Source: Streptomyces sp. AJS327
GTDB taxonomy: Bacteria; Actinomycetota; Actinomycetes; Streptomycetales; Streptomycetaceae
Assembly (NCBI RefSeq): GCF_013450295.1
Contig: NZ_SKBR01000008.1
Span: forward strand, 1-33,389
Length of the DNA stretch: 33,389 bases
Reading direction: 5' to 3'
This document shows, piece by piece, positions 1 to 8,258 of this stretch (positions are counted from its first letter, which is position 1; every line of letters starts with the position of its first letter). The translations under genes and the position numbers were made by a program. A model generated the notes under the pieces. It was not told where the DNA came from. It ran no database searches and saw only the letters and a program-made list of their open reading frames with translations.

Positions 1-1
1 C

Positions 2-367
2 ACGATATGGAGGGGTTATGACCTCCGCGTTCACGTCCTGATCCTCGATCCGGACGAGGAGATGCTGGCGCGGACCCAGTCCGCCTGGCCGCCGCACTCG
101 GAGGGGGTGCCCGGCAGCATCGCCTACCGCGCCGGACTCGGTGAGCGCGCCGCCGAACTCGCGGGGACCGGCTGGGCCGGCCACGACGGCCGGACACGGG
201 GCTCCACTCCGAATCGCACATCGCGCGAATCCGTTCTCAGCCGTCTGAACTACGAGCAGGAGGAACCTCTTGACCGCCACGGTAGAGCCCGCCTCGATAG
301 TCGAGCACTCTCCTCCGCAGCGCTCGGCGATCAGATCTATGACCCGCCCACCCTCAATCGCAGCTGA
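2..367 (+). CDS. Left-edge partial reading frame, unknown
   Basis: A frame open from the window edge runs to 367. Its first ~55 residues look protein-like (alternating hydrophobics, then an LDPDEEMLART stretch), but after about position 170 the translation becomes Arg/Ser/Thr-rich and uncharacteristic. It overlaps the next gene by almost 100 bases, which a real gene rarely does. It may be the 3' end of an upstream gene whose true stop was lost, or a chance open frame in GC-rich DNA. The only other left-edge frames stop within 41 bases. No function is proposed. Confidence 0.25.
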   Translation, partial: TIWRGYDLRVHVLILDPDEEMLARTQSAWPPHSEGVPGSIAYRAGLGERAAELAGTGWAGHDGRTRGSTPNRTSRESVLSRLNYEQEEPLDRHGRARLDSRALSSAALGDQIYDPPTLNRS

Positions 368-1517
368 CGCGTTCTTCGCGGAACTGGCGTCCGTGCTGCC
401 CCGGGGCGACGCTGCAAGTCTGGTAGTCACGCACTTGCTCCCAGGCCAGATGAATTTCCTCCCGGCGCTCGGCCAGGTTGCAGAGGTCAGTGCCGTGCTG
501 CCCAAGCCGAAGTCAGCCGACAGGCGCACGCAGGATGTGGTGTCGGAGACCCACCGACTCGACCCACTCGACCGTGGCCGCTTTGCGGACCCCGATTGGC
601 TCGCCTCGTACTTGGAGGACCGGTCCGATGGACGGCCGATGGTCCTCGTGGACATCGGCGGGTACTTCGCTCCCGCTCTCAGCGAGGTGTGCCGGATGCT
701 GCCGGGCCTCATCCGTGGCGTGGTGGAAGACACCGAAAACGGATTGCGCCGTTACCTCGCGCTTCCGGACCTGGCCTGCCCTGTCTACAGCGTGGCTCGC
801 AGCCCGCTGAAGGAACCCGAGGACCGGCTCGTCGGTGAGGCGATCGTCTTTTCGGTGGAGACCTTGCTGCGTCGCCTGGGCGAGGTGTTGCCCGGACGCC
901 AGGCCACTGTGCTCGGCTTTGGCAAGATCGGCGCAGGGATCGCAGCGGCGCTGCATGCCCGGCATGTCCGCGTCGTGGTGTATGACCGCGACCCCATCCG
1001 CCAGGCCCAGGCCGTAGCGGTCGGCTACGGCCGCGCTGCCTTCCATGACGCTTTGACTCAGGCCGAGCTGGTGTTCAGCGCTACAGGGAACCGGGCGATC
1101 GGAATGGAGGAGCTGGCCTGTCTGCACGATGGCGCGTTCCTTGCCGGAGCGACGTCGGCGGACGACGAGTTCGACCTGGCCGGCCTCGTCAGGCCCCGCA
1201 GCGGGTTCGAACGGGATGATGTGGTTCCCGGCGTTGCCCGGTACATGCGGGACGGCCGTTCGTTCAGCCTGCTCGGTAGCGGCAACGCCGTGAACTTCCT
1301 GCACACATCCGCAATCGGCCCAGCCATCCATGTGATCAAGGCCGAGATCATCGCTGCCGCTGCTCGGCTGGTGACCCTTCCACACGAGCCAGGCTTGTAT
1401 GAGGTGCCGCACGGGACCCGCGCCGAGATCGCCGCCGCATGGCTGGACGCCTTCCAACCCACCGACAGCGCCCCCGCCCCCGTGACGGTTGCCTCCGAGG
1501 AAGGAGCGCTCCTGTGA
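270..1517 (+). CDS. Adenosylhomocysteinase-like NAD(P)-binding protein
   Basis: First gene of the seven-gene operon. The TTG start is chosen because AGGAGG (257-262) sits just upstream. The 415-residue product resembles the S-adenosylhomocysteine hydrolase fold: an N-terminal substrate-type region (about 85-190) followed by a Rossmann NAD domain with GFGKIGAG at about 216-223 and an acidic residue (YDRD, about 238-241) ending the second strand, as in NAD-preferring enzymes. It is shorter than housekeeping SAH hydrolases, and the family's catalytic Lys/Asp segment before the Rossmann domain is not clearly kept (SPLKEPED there). It may therefore perform related NAD-assisted oxidation chemistry on a nucleoside or sugar rather than SAH hydrolysis; that is inference. 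Its stop overlaps the start of the next gene. Confidence 0.7.
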   Translation: MTATVEPASIVEHSPPQRSAIRSMTRPPSIAADAFFAELASVLPRGDAASLVVTHLLPGQMNFLPALGQVAEVSAVLPKPKSADRRTQDVVSETHRLDPLDRGRFADPDWLASYLEDRSDGRPMVLVDIGGYFAPALSEVCRMLPGLIRGVVEDTENGLRRYLALPDLACPVYSVARSPLKEPEDRLVGEAIVFSVETLLRRLGEVLPGRQATVLGFGKIGAGIAAALHARHVRVVVYDRDPIRQAQAVAVGYGRAAFHDALTQAELVFSATGNRAIGMEELACLHDGAFLAGATSADDEFDLAGLVRPRSGFERDDVVPGVARYMRDGRSFSLLGSGNAVNFLHTSAIGPAIHVIKAEIIAAAARLVTLPHEPGLYEVPHGTRAEIAAAWLDAFQPTDSAPAPVTVASEEGALL

Positions 1518-2116
1518 TCGTCGCGATAGAGGGGGTGAGCAACAGCGGCAAGACCACGCTTGCCAGGAGCCTCGGAGAATGCCTGGCGACGGAGACAGTC
1601 GGCTGCTATCAGCACGTGGCGAAGGACCCGGCGCTGCTGGGCAGACCGCTCGCTCACAGCAAGGAGGAACTTCTCCAGGCACTGCGCGTGCATCTGACCG
1701 TGGAGGAGGAGCGTCTGCGCCTCGCCACCGACGCAGTGAACCGTACGGGCATGGTGATCATGGACCGCAGTGTCGACACCACGCTCGCGCACCTGCGTGC
1801 GGTCGGTCGCCTCCGGGGCCTGAACGCGGAAGCGTCAGCGCGGACCTTGGTCCAGGCCCGGTGTGCGGCCGGGGCGGCGGTTGTCCCTGACCTGACCCTG
1901 CTGCTCATCGCCTCTCCCCAGCAGCTCGCCCGCCGGGGCCAAACACGTCCCGAGGTGCCGCGGCCTTACTACGCCGATGACTTCGCCACCCACTTCTACG
2001 GCCACTTCGCCGAGCCGGTCGCCAAGCACGTCGTGCGGATCAACGCCGACCTAAGCACCGATGACCTGGTCCGCCTGGCCCGCGAAGAGATCAAGCAGCA
2101 CGGGATGGGTGGGTGA
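1514..2116 (+). CDS. Thymidylate-kinase-like P-loop kinase
   Basis: A 200-residue protein starting at a GTG that overlaps the previous TGA, behind AAGGAGCG at about 1500-1507. An upstream in-frame ATG at 1439 lies inside the previous gene and is not favoured. The P-loop is at the very N-terminus (GVSNSGKT, residues 7-14), followed by a MDRS segment near residue 80 at the place of the DR motif of thymidylate kinases. Size and layout fit the dTMP kinase/deoxynucleoside kinase superfamily. In this operon of glycosyltransferases it probably phosphorylates a pathway intermediate rather than dTMP; the substrate cannot be read from the sequence. Confidence 0.7.
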   Translation: MIVAIEGVSNSGKTTLARSLGECLATETVGCYQHVAKDPALLGRPLAHSKEELLQALRVHLTVEEERLRLATDAVNRTGMVIMDRSVDTTLAHLRAVGRLRGLNAEASARTLVQARCAAGAAVVPDLTLLLIASPQQLARRGQTRPEVPRPYYADDFATHFYGHFAEPVAKHVVRINADLSTDDLVRLAREEIKQHGMGG

Positions 2117-3018
2117 CGGTGCTCGCGTATGGCTTTTGCCTCGACGAGAAATACCTGCTCCCTGGCCTGGTCACCGTCGGCTCACTCGCCGAGGCGCTGC
2201 GCCCAGCCGAACGCGGGCAGGCCGCCATCCGGGTACTCACGCTAGACCTCACGCGCCAGCACGCGGCCACGCTCGCGGACGTCGTCCGCAGGGCCGGCTT
2301 CGGGTCCTTCCGGCTGAGGTGGGCCACGCCGCCGCGCAGCGCGGTCATGACCGACACGGATTACATCAGCGTGACCTCGTATCTGCGGTTCGCCTTCACT
2401 CCAGAGTTCGTAGAGCGGCCGTACCTGATCTACGTCGACGCCGACACACTTGTCCTTGACGATCCGGCCGCCCCTCTCAACCACCTTCGCGAAGGCCAAC
2501 TCGGGTTGACCGTTGACGAGTTCAATCCACGCATCGGCTACCGCGGGCAGGCACTCCCGGGCCTGGTCGATGACCGGCCGGAGCTGCGCGGACTGCCGTA
2601 CTACAACGCCGGCATGTGGTGGACCACCACCAGCGCCCTGACCACGATCCGCGGTGGAGTGCGCTCAGCGCTCCAGACGGGGAAGCAGTATGTCTTCCAC
2701 AACGACCAGGACGCCCTCAACCTCTGGGCCGCCGCCGGCACGGCACCTGTGACGTCGGTCGACGCCCGCTACAACCGGTTCGAACTCGCGCGGTTCCTGG
2801 AACGCAGCGACTGGCCGCGCCGCTACACCAGCCGTCCGCCGTATGCAACGGACACGGCGGTTCTGCACTTCGTCGGCAGTGCCAAGCCCTGGCTGACCAA
2901 CTGCCCGCCCACCAGCGATGTGCGGCTGTACCGAACTGCCCTGGCCCGGACTCTGCGCATCGTCGACCGGCTTGGTGAACACAGCATCAGCTCCCCGCGA
3001 TTCCGGATAGCCGCTTGA
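2113..3018 (+). CDS. GT8-family glycosyltransferase
   Basis: A 301-residue protein with a GTG start overlapping the previous stop. GT8 hallmarks appear in order: a YVDADT metal-binding DxD site (about 108-112), YYNAGMWW near residue 175, HNDQDALN at about 195-202, and a C-terminal HFVGSAKPW, matching the HxxGxxKPW signature of retaining GT8 enzymes. It should transfer a hexose from a nucleotide-sugar with Mn2+. No membrane segment or signal peptide is seen, so it acts in the cytoplasm. Position between a kinase and an APH-fold protein implies a small-molecule acceptor rather than a polymer. Confidence 0.85.
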   Translation: MTVLAYGFCLDEKYLLPGLVTVGSLAEALRPAERGQAAIRVLTLDLTRQHAATLADVVRRAGFGSFRLRWATPPRSAVMTDTDYISVTSYLRFAFTPEFVERPYLIYVDADTLVLDDPAAPLNHLREGQLGLTVDEFNPRIGYRGQALPGLVDDRPELRGLPYYNAGMWWTTTSALTTIRGGVRSALQTGKQYVFHNDQDALNLWAAAGTAPVTSVDARYNRFELARFLERSDWPRRYTSRPPYATDTAVLHFVGSAKPWLTNCPPTSDVRLYRTALARTLRIVDRLGEHSISSPRFRIAA

Positions 3019-3920
3019 GCACGGCATCTCCACCGTCGGCTCTCCACGCCGCGTGCCGCACACTTCTCGGCACCCGGCCCCGCAGCATGCAGAGACTCAC
3101 GAACAATCCCAGCTCAGCCGTCTACCGCATCACCACCGCTGAGCCGTCGACCCGCAGCCTGATCATCAAGCTGTACCGGGGCCGGGCCTGCTGGAGGGCG
3201 AAGCGAGAAGACGAAGCCCTACAGCACCTCGGCTCACTGCCCACCACCTTCTCTGTTCCCGCCGTCGCGGGACGGGTCGCCGTTCCAGGCACGGACATCA
3301 TCGCGCTCGTCACCGAAGACATGGGCGAGCACCATCTGCACCACGCCGTGCAGAAAGGCCAGGTGCCTCGCATGACGGCGCTGAACAACGCTGGGGAACT
3401 CCTGACCGCCTTCCACCAACTTCCGCTGTACGAGTCAGCGGTCGCCGCGCCGCCCCTCGCGCAACGCCTCACTTCGCTCGCCGCTCGGCTACCGGAATCG
3501 ATGCGCCTCGCGACGGCGGATGCATTCGTTGAAGCGATCAGCCTTGTAGCGGGCCGGCCTGCGGTGCTTTGCCACGGCGACCTCCACCTGCACAACATCG
3601 TCACCCACCGGCTTCACGACTCACACGGACTCGCGGTCATCGACTTCGAGGAAATCGGACTCGCCGTCCCGGAATGGGACCTCGCGCAAACCGCCGTCAC
3701 CACCGACGCCTGCGCCAATGCCGACCTGGAACAGCTTCTTGCCGCGTACGCGCACCCCGTCGACACAGCCCTGTTAGCCCACCTGACCACCGTGCAATGC
3801 GTCCGCGGCTGGTACTACGCCTGCCGAGGCGAGGGCCGGGACGAGGCCCTGTGGCGACGACGCCTCTCGCTCTCCTTCAGCACCGCGCATGCCTCTGCTC
3901 CCTTGGAGGGCCACACATGA
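3015..3920 (+). CDS. Aminoglycoside-phosphotransferase-fold kinase
   Basis: A 301-residue protein with a TTG start overlapping the previous TGA. The kinase core is recognisable: a lysine-bearing strand (LIIKLY, about 49-54), the catalytic-loop signature HGDLHLHN (187-194, with catalytic Asp188) and the metal-binding VIDFEE (208-213). This is the APH/choline kinase superfamily, which phosphorylates small hydroxylated molecules such as amino sugars. Within a glycoside-building operon it could phosphorylate an intermediate, or the finished product as self-protection. The sequence does not tell these apart. Confidence 0.8.
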   Translation: MSTASPPSALHAACRTLLGTRPRSMQRLTNNPSSAVYRITTAEPSTRSLIIKLYRGRACWRAKREDEALQHLGSLPTTFSVPAVAGRVAVPGTDIIALVTEDMGEHHLHHAVQKGQVPRMTALNNAGELLTAFHQLPLYESAVAAPPLAQRLTSLAARLPESMRLATADAFVEAISLVAGRPAVLCHGDLHLHNIVTHRLHDSHGLAVIDFEEIGLAVPEWDLAQTAVTTDACANADLEQLLAAYAHPVDTALLAHLTTVQCVRGWYYACRGEGRDEALWRRRLSLSFSTAHASAPLEGHT

Positions 3921-4651
3921 CCGATCCGGCGATCTCCGTGATCATCCCCGCCTACAACGAGGAGAAGTACCTGCTGACCTACCTCCCCACCGTGCTGGCC
4001 TCCGTGGCCCGCCTGGAACAGGCCAGCGGGCACACCGCGGAAGTCATCATTGTGGACAACGCCAGCGACGACGCCACCGCCGCCATCGCGCTGCAATTGG
4101 GCGCCACCGTTGTCACCGAACCCGTACGCGGGATCGGCCATGCCCGCAACACCGGTGCTGCCCACGCGAAGGGCGGCTACCTGATCTTCATCGATGCCGA
4201 CGTCGATTTCCCGGAGGACGGCATCACCGCCGTGGTCACGGCGATGGACACAGGCGCCACCGTGGGCGGCGCGATCCCCGCCCTGTACGAGCCGACGAAG
4301 CCGGCGACCCGGATGCTTTTCGGCTTGTGGCGCGGTATCCGGGCGATACGAGGCGGCGCGCAGGGCGTCACCCAGTTCTGTACCCGCAGCGCCTTCGACA
4401 ACGTCGGCGGCTACCGCGCTGATCGCTACATGAGCGAGGACGTGGAGTTCTTCAGGCGCTTGACCAGGTTGGGCAAGCGCTCGCAAGCCCCTGTCGTTTC
4501 CATCGACCACCTGCGCGTCAAGCCCTCACCACGCCGCTTCGAGAGCTGGTCGAGCTGGCGAATGATCTGGTATACGAACCCGGTCACCGCGCAGCTCTTT
4601 CTCCGCTCCCGCCGCTTCTGGCAGGGCTGGTACGACAACACCGTCCGCTGA
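3917..4651 (+). CDS. GT2-family glycosyltransferase
   Basis: The ATG at 3917 overlaps the previous TGA (ATGA) and follows TTGGAGGG at 3902-3909; the frame is open further upstream but inside the previous gene. The 244-residue product has the GT-A/GT2 pattern: SVIIPAYNEEKYL (7-19), VDNASDD (46-52), RGIGHARNTG (71-80) and the DxD site IDADVDF (92-98). GT2 enzymes are inverting and use nucleotide-sugars. There is no membrane anchor, unlike many GT2 enzymes of lipid or wall synthesis, which supports a soluble acceptor. It is the second of three glycosyltransferases in the operon, suggesting an oligosaccharide-like product. Confidence 0.85.
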   Translation: MTDPAISVIIPAYNEEKYLLTYLPTVLASVARLEQASGHTAEVIIVDNASDDATAAIALQLGATVVTEPVRGIGHARNTGAAHAKGGYLIFIDADVDFPEDGITAVVTAMDTGATVGGAIPALYEPTKPATRMLFGLWRGIRAIRGGAQGVTQFCTRSAFDNVGGYRADRYMSEDVEFFRRLTRLGKRSQAPVVSIDHLRVKPSPRRFESWSSWRMIWYTNPVTAQLFLRSRRFWQGWYDNTVR

Positions 4652-4652
4652 G

Positions 4653-5552
4653 GTGACAGCCCCCGTGTCCCTGATCGACCTTCCCGAACCGGATGCTGAC
4701 GGCATCTACACCTTCCCCCAGGCTCTGCTCCAGGCCCACCACAGTCACCAGCAATTACTAGACGCCCGCGCCTGCGACGGTGACACCTCGGTCATCGACG
4801 TGACCGCGCCGTTCACCGGCGACCGCTTCCTGATCCAACGACCCGAGCAGGCGGATCGTCCGCTGATCGTGCTCGAACCGCACCACGACGACCTCGCCTT
4901 GTCGGCGAGCGGCATGCTGCTCTACCAGGCCCGACCGACCACCGTCATCACGGTCTTCACCCGCTCCGTCACGGTCCACCGTGCAGCACGTCAGCAGTAC
5001 CCGGACGAGTCCTCCGTCTCAACACTGCGGGCCGCCGAAGCGCAAGAAGCGCTCCGGGTCTTCTCCGCCCGGCACCTCCAGCTCGGCCACGCGGACGCGC
5101 GGCCCCCCTACACGCAACACGACCCGGCAGTCCTCAACAAGGTCACACAAGACCTGGAGAACGCCCTCGCAGACCTGGGAGATGGTGAACTCCTCGCTCC
5201 CGCCGCGGTCACACGCCACCCCGATCACCTGCTCGTGCACGAGGCGGCCAAGCGGTTGGGGTGCCGCTGGCTCTGGGAGGACGTCGCCTTCTGGTCGACC
5301 TACGGCCTGTCCGTGGACGATCAGCAACTCTTCAGGGAACGGGTAGGCGACAGCCTGACCGAGGAGGTCTACGACATCACCCCGGTAATGCTCGACAAGT
5401 TCACCCTGCTCCGCCTGCACGCCTCCCAGCTCCAGCCCGACACCGCGCTGTACCGCCCACTGCGCTACGCCTGGACGGTCGCCGCACCCCTACGTCAGCG
5501 CAGCGGCCGGCCCCGGTTCGCCGAGCGATTCTTCCGCCTGGAGGCATCGTGA
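4653..5552 (+). CDS. PIG-L/LmbE-type zinc deacetylase
   Basis: A 299-residue protein starting at GTG one base after the previous stop; a second GTG at 4665 is an alternative start. It carries the PIG-L metal site: EPHHDD (75-80; the family norm is PHPDD) and HPDH (189-192), with the intervening alpha/beta region typical of LmbE/PIG-L proteins. Known members remove N-acetyl from GlcNAc-containing intermediates (mycothiol MshB, GPI-anchor PIG-L, paromamine-type deacetylases). Its place between two glycosyltransferases fits the scheme attach an N-acetylhexosamine, unmask the amine, then extend. The His for Pro change in the first motif is unusual but leaves the metal ligands intact. Confidence 0.82.
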   Translation: MTAPVSLIDLPEPDADGIYTFPQALLQAHHSHQQLLDARACDGDTSVIDVTAPFTGDRFLIQRPEQADRPLIVLEPHHDDLALSASGMLLYQARPTTVITVFTRSVTVHRAARQQYPDESSVSTLRAAEAQEALRVFSARHLQLGHADARPPYTQHDPAVLNKVTQDLENALADLGDGELLAPAAVTRHPDHLLVHEAAKRLGCRWLWEDVAFWSTYGLSVDDQQLFRERVGDSLTEEVYDITPVMLDKFTLLRLHASQLQPDTALYRPLRYAWTVAAPLRQRSGRPRFAERFFRLEAS

Positions 5553-6607
5553 CGACGCCGGAGCGCACCGTCGTGTTCGTCTGGAGACGCATCCCCCCGC
5601 CGTTCTTCATCGGCGGAGCAGAGGTATCTCAGCAACTTCTCGCCGAGGAGTTCGCCGCTGCCGGATGGACCACCCTGTATCTGGCCAGCCACGAACCGCC
5701 GTGGAGTGAAGAATCGGACATGACGTCCATGCTCCGTCACCTGGACGACACCGGCGTGCCGTACGCCCACTCGGGCGCGAAGGACGAGGTTACCTACACC
5801 TGGAACGGCGTCCTGGTCCGCGCCCTCCCGCGCGAACGGCTCGCCTCAGAGCTGGAGCGCAGTCTCGAAGCCCTGTCTCCACAGCTCGTCATCACCTCAC
5901 AGGAAGGGTCCGCAGAGTTCGTTCGCCTGGCGCGAGCACGGACCAAGGTGGCTGGCTGGCTGCACTCAGTGTCGAGGACCAGCATGCACGTCCTGGACGG
6001 TGAACCGGACCATGCGCTGGTGACCTCGCAGTTCGTGCTCGGTCGCACTCAGGGGCCGCAGAACAACGTGCTGTTCTACCCGCCCTTCACCGTCCCCACG
6101 GGACGGTCCCTGCGCCGCGATCGTGATCTGCTCATGGTCAATCCGGTGCCGGCCAAGGGCTCCGAACTCCTGCACCGGCTCATCGCACAGATGCCAGAAC
6201 GGCATTTCACGTTGGTCGAAGGCTGGTGGGACACCTCCGTCGAGTTCACCTGTTACCCCAACGTCACGTACGTGCCGCGCACTTACAACATGGGCAGCCT
6301 CTACGCCCGGCACAAACTTCTGCTTGTGCCGTCACTCGTCGAGGACGCTTTCCCCCGCGTCATCGTGGAAGCCGAACTCCTGGGACTCCCCACATTGGGA
6401 TCCCGACGGGGCGGAATCCCGGAAGCCGTAGGACACCCCGGGCTACTCATAGATGCCGATGCCACTGCGGAAGGTTGGGCCGCCCGCATTCGCGCGCTCA
6501 CGCACTCCGAACTCGACGTCCGGCGCCAGCACACCCATCATCGAGCCGAACGGCTGCTGCGCCCATGCCTGCCGGAACTCGCAGCCGCCAGAGTCATCCC
6601 CTCATGA
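5549..6607 (+). CDS. GT4-like (GT-B fold) glycosyltransferase
   Basis: The GTG start at 5549 overlaps the previous TGA and follows GGAGG at 5541-5545. The 352-residue product has a glycine-rich N-terminal acceptor segment (FFIGGAEVSQQL) and the C-terminal GT4 donor site: EDAFPRVIVEAELLG, an ExxxxxxxE pattern that binds the nucleotide-sugar, followed by RRGGIPEAVG. This is the retaining GT-B fold. It is the last gene of the operon; a perfect hairpin begins 21 bases after its stop. Confidence 0.82.
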   Translation: MTTPERTVVFVWRRIPPPFFIGGAEVSQQLLAEEFAAAGWTTLYLASHEPPWSEESDMTSMLRHLDDTGVPYAHSGAKDEVTYTWNGVLVRALPRERLASELERSLEALSPQLVITSQEGSAEFVRLARARTKVAGWLHSVSRTSMHVLDGEPDHALVTSQFVLGRTQGPQNNVLFYPPFTVPTGRSLRRDRDLLMVNPVPAKGSELLHRLIAQMPERHFTLVEGWWDTSVEFTCYPNVTYVPRTYNMGSLYARHKLLLVPSLVEDAFPRVIVEAELLGLPTLGSRRGGIPEAVGHPGLLIDADATAEGWAARIRALTHSELDVRRQHTHHRAERLLRPCLPELAAARVIPS

Positions 6608-6622
6608 ACTGCTTTACCGTGC

Positions 6623-7654
6623 TCAGCGACTGAGGAACGCGACACGTACGGTGTCGCGTTCCTCAGTCCACCACTGAATCAGCCGCTCGCCCGACTCCCA
6701 GAGTGCATCGGCGCCGAAATCGTTCTTGTCGTAGTGGAACTGGAGCTGCCAGTAGTCCGTCAGTCGCTTCCACCACAGCCGCTCGACCGCATCCGCCAAA
6801 TCCTCGTCGGCTAGGTCGCGCTGCGACCGGTACCCGGTCACGAACGCTGCCACCAAGTCGAGGTCGAGATATCCGTTGGCAGTTCCGAACTGGACCTGCG
6901 CCGTCCGTACGACCTCTTCCGCATACGGACGAATGCCCAAGCGGTCCCAGTCGAGGACGGCCGCGACCGTTCCCTGACGCCACAGCACGTTCAAGGGCTG
7001 GAAATCGCCGTGAGTCCACCCCCACGGCCCGGCGGGCGCGTCGTCCGCCGGGCGCTGATCGGCATGCTCGACGATGAGCCTCTTGCGCTGATGCAACGCG
7101 CGCTCCGTCGCCTGGTCGAACAGGCCCGGCTCGTCCAGCCGCGCGATCGTGCCAAGAAACCGATCAGCTTCGGCGAGCGCCGCCTCGGGCGCTGTGCCCT
7201 TGGCCCTGGGCCGCTCGCCCACGTGCCCGAGCGGGACGGCGGGGTCGGCCAGGCCGCGGTGGATGCGGCCCAGCAGCGATCCGAGCGCGTGTGCCTCGCT
7301 CCTGTGAAGCTCAGCTCCTTGCCGGTGCGCGCCTTCCACCCAAGGAAGCAGGCAGTAGCTCCGGTGTCCCATGGTCACGAGCGGTTCGGACGTCACGCTC
7401 AGGTATGGGGCACACACGGGGAGACCAGCAGTCTTCAGCCTACTGAGCACCGTGAGACTACGGCGCAGCTTGTCTACCGGTGTATTGACGACTTCCTTGA
7501 GGGCGAACGAGCCCTTGTCGGTGTCGAGCTTCCAGTTCCGGTTCAGCAAGCCCTCAGCGAGATACCGCACCGAGTGAACCTCGCCGAGCTCGTACGCGTC
7601 CGCCACCGCGGGCAGATGCTCAGTCGGGGGCGGCTCGGTTCCTGCAACAGTCAC
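6623..7654 (-). CDS. Aminoglycoside-phosphotransferase-family kinase
   Basis: A 343-residue protein read convergently to the operon, GTG start at 7654 with no strong ribosome site. Kinase features: LNRNWKL then FALKEV (Lys53), the catalytic HGDFQPLN (215-222) and VLDWDR (233-238). The length and the LPWVEGAHRQG hinge resemble homoserine-kinase-type-II/APH proteins that phosphorylate small alcohols. It is a distinct lineage from the operon's own APH-fold kinase, not a recent duplicate. It may be unrelated to the operon or may supply a second phosphorylation or resistance function. Confidence 0.8.
   Translation of the reverse strand: MTVAGTEPPPTEHLPAVADAYELGEVHSVRYLAEGLLNRNWKLDTDKGSFALKEVVNTPVDKLRRSLTVLSRLKTAGLPVCAPYLSVTSEPLVTMGHRSYCLLPWVEGAHRQGAELHRSEAHALGSLLGRIHRGLADPAVPLGHVGERPRAKGTAPEAALAEADRFLGTIARLDEPGLFDQATERALHQRKRLIVEHADQRPADDAPAGPWGWTHGDFQPLNVLWRQGTVAAVLDWDRLGIRPYAEEVVRTAQVQFGTANGYLDLDLVAAFVTGYRSQRDLADEDLADAVERLWWKRLTDYWQLQFHYDKNDFGADALWESGERLIQWWTEERDTVRVAFLSR
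6628..6668. terminator. Perfect 18-bp hairpin, bidirectional terminator
   Basis: GACTGAGGAACGCGACAC, a five-base loop, then its exact reverse complement. It lies between the plus-strand operon and the convergent minus-strand kinase and can serve both strands. Its arms are inside the last codons of the minus-strand gene (stop at 6623-6625), so this DNA is both coding and a transcription end. No T-run follows, as is usual in Streptomyces. Confidence 0.8.
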
Positions 7655-7809
7655 GCCGTGAGGCTACCGGCTCATCTAAGGGTCCCGTGCCCTGTCCGTC
7701 CTATCGAGGCGCTGACGCGTGACGTCGACTCTCGGTCACGCCAAAGAGGCCAGATGCGGCACCCCGAGGTACCCGTCCCGCCCCGGCTCAGCCCGCTACA
7801 GTCAGGCCA

Positions 7810-8034
7810 GTGACCATGGACACCACCCCCGCACCGACCACTGATCCTCGCGACCTGCGCGATGCCCTCGTGGGCGGTTGCCGCGCGGTGCGCGCGGATC
7901 GCTCCCGAGCTGGCAGCCAGGGCCGGCTACTGATCCGACGAGCCGGCTCCGAGTGGCCGCCGACGGCCAGCTCGCGGGGGCTCAGAACTTGGGTGTCGGC
8001 GGTCCACACCCAGGACCGCCCCCCACCGCCGTAG
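7810..8034 (+). CDS. Small ORF, possible 5' remnant of a truncated gene
   Basis: A 74-codon frame starting GTGACCATGGAC. The first ~20 residues (TDPRDLRDALV) resemble the N-terminus of some actinobacterial methyltransferases, but the rest is Arg/Ser/Pro-rich and unlike a folded protein. It lies 230 bases before the island's left repeat, so it may be a gene cut by an earlier integration. No clear ribosome site. The link to a methyltransferase is a weak impression only. Confidence 0.25.
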   Translation: MTMDTTPAPTTDPRDLRDALVGGCRAVRADRSRAGSQGRLLIRRAGSEWPPTASSRGLRTWVSAVHTQDRPPPP

Positions 8035-8063
8035 CTAGCCTGACCTGCACTAACTTCTGCCGC

Positions 8064-8127
8064 ACTTCTCACGAATCTGGGTGTGAACTGGGTGTGATCT
8101 TGGAGAAGTGAAAGGGATCTGAGAAGT
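8064..8127. repeat. Short repeats beside the left tRNA scar (possible integrase arm sites)
   Basis: GAGAAGT occurs at 8103-8109 and 8121-8127 and inverted (ACTTCTC) at 8064-8070. TGGGTGTGA is directly repeated at 8078-8086 and 8089-8097. Short repeated sites within 100-200 bp of a tRNA core are what tyrosine-integrase arm-binding sites look like. No integrase gene is adjacent, so the role is inferred from layout only. Confidence 0.3.
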
Positions 8128-8258
8128 ACCCCCCGGGTCGCGCAGCAGTCACCACGCCCAGCAACACCACCATTTACACCCCATCCGACCAGGTGTTTTA
8201 CCCACGGAAGTCCAGGTCAGAGGAATCCACCCCCGCCGCGATCTTGACAGCGCCCGTA

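Noticed and set aside
513..1682. Long minus-strand frame opposite the SAHH-like gene
   Set aside because: It is a shadow of high-GC coding: no ribosome site, Pro/Arg/Gln-rich translation without family features, while the plus strand has clear motifs.
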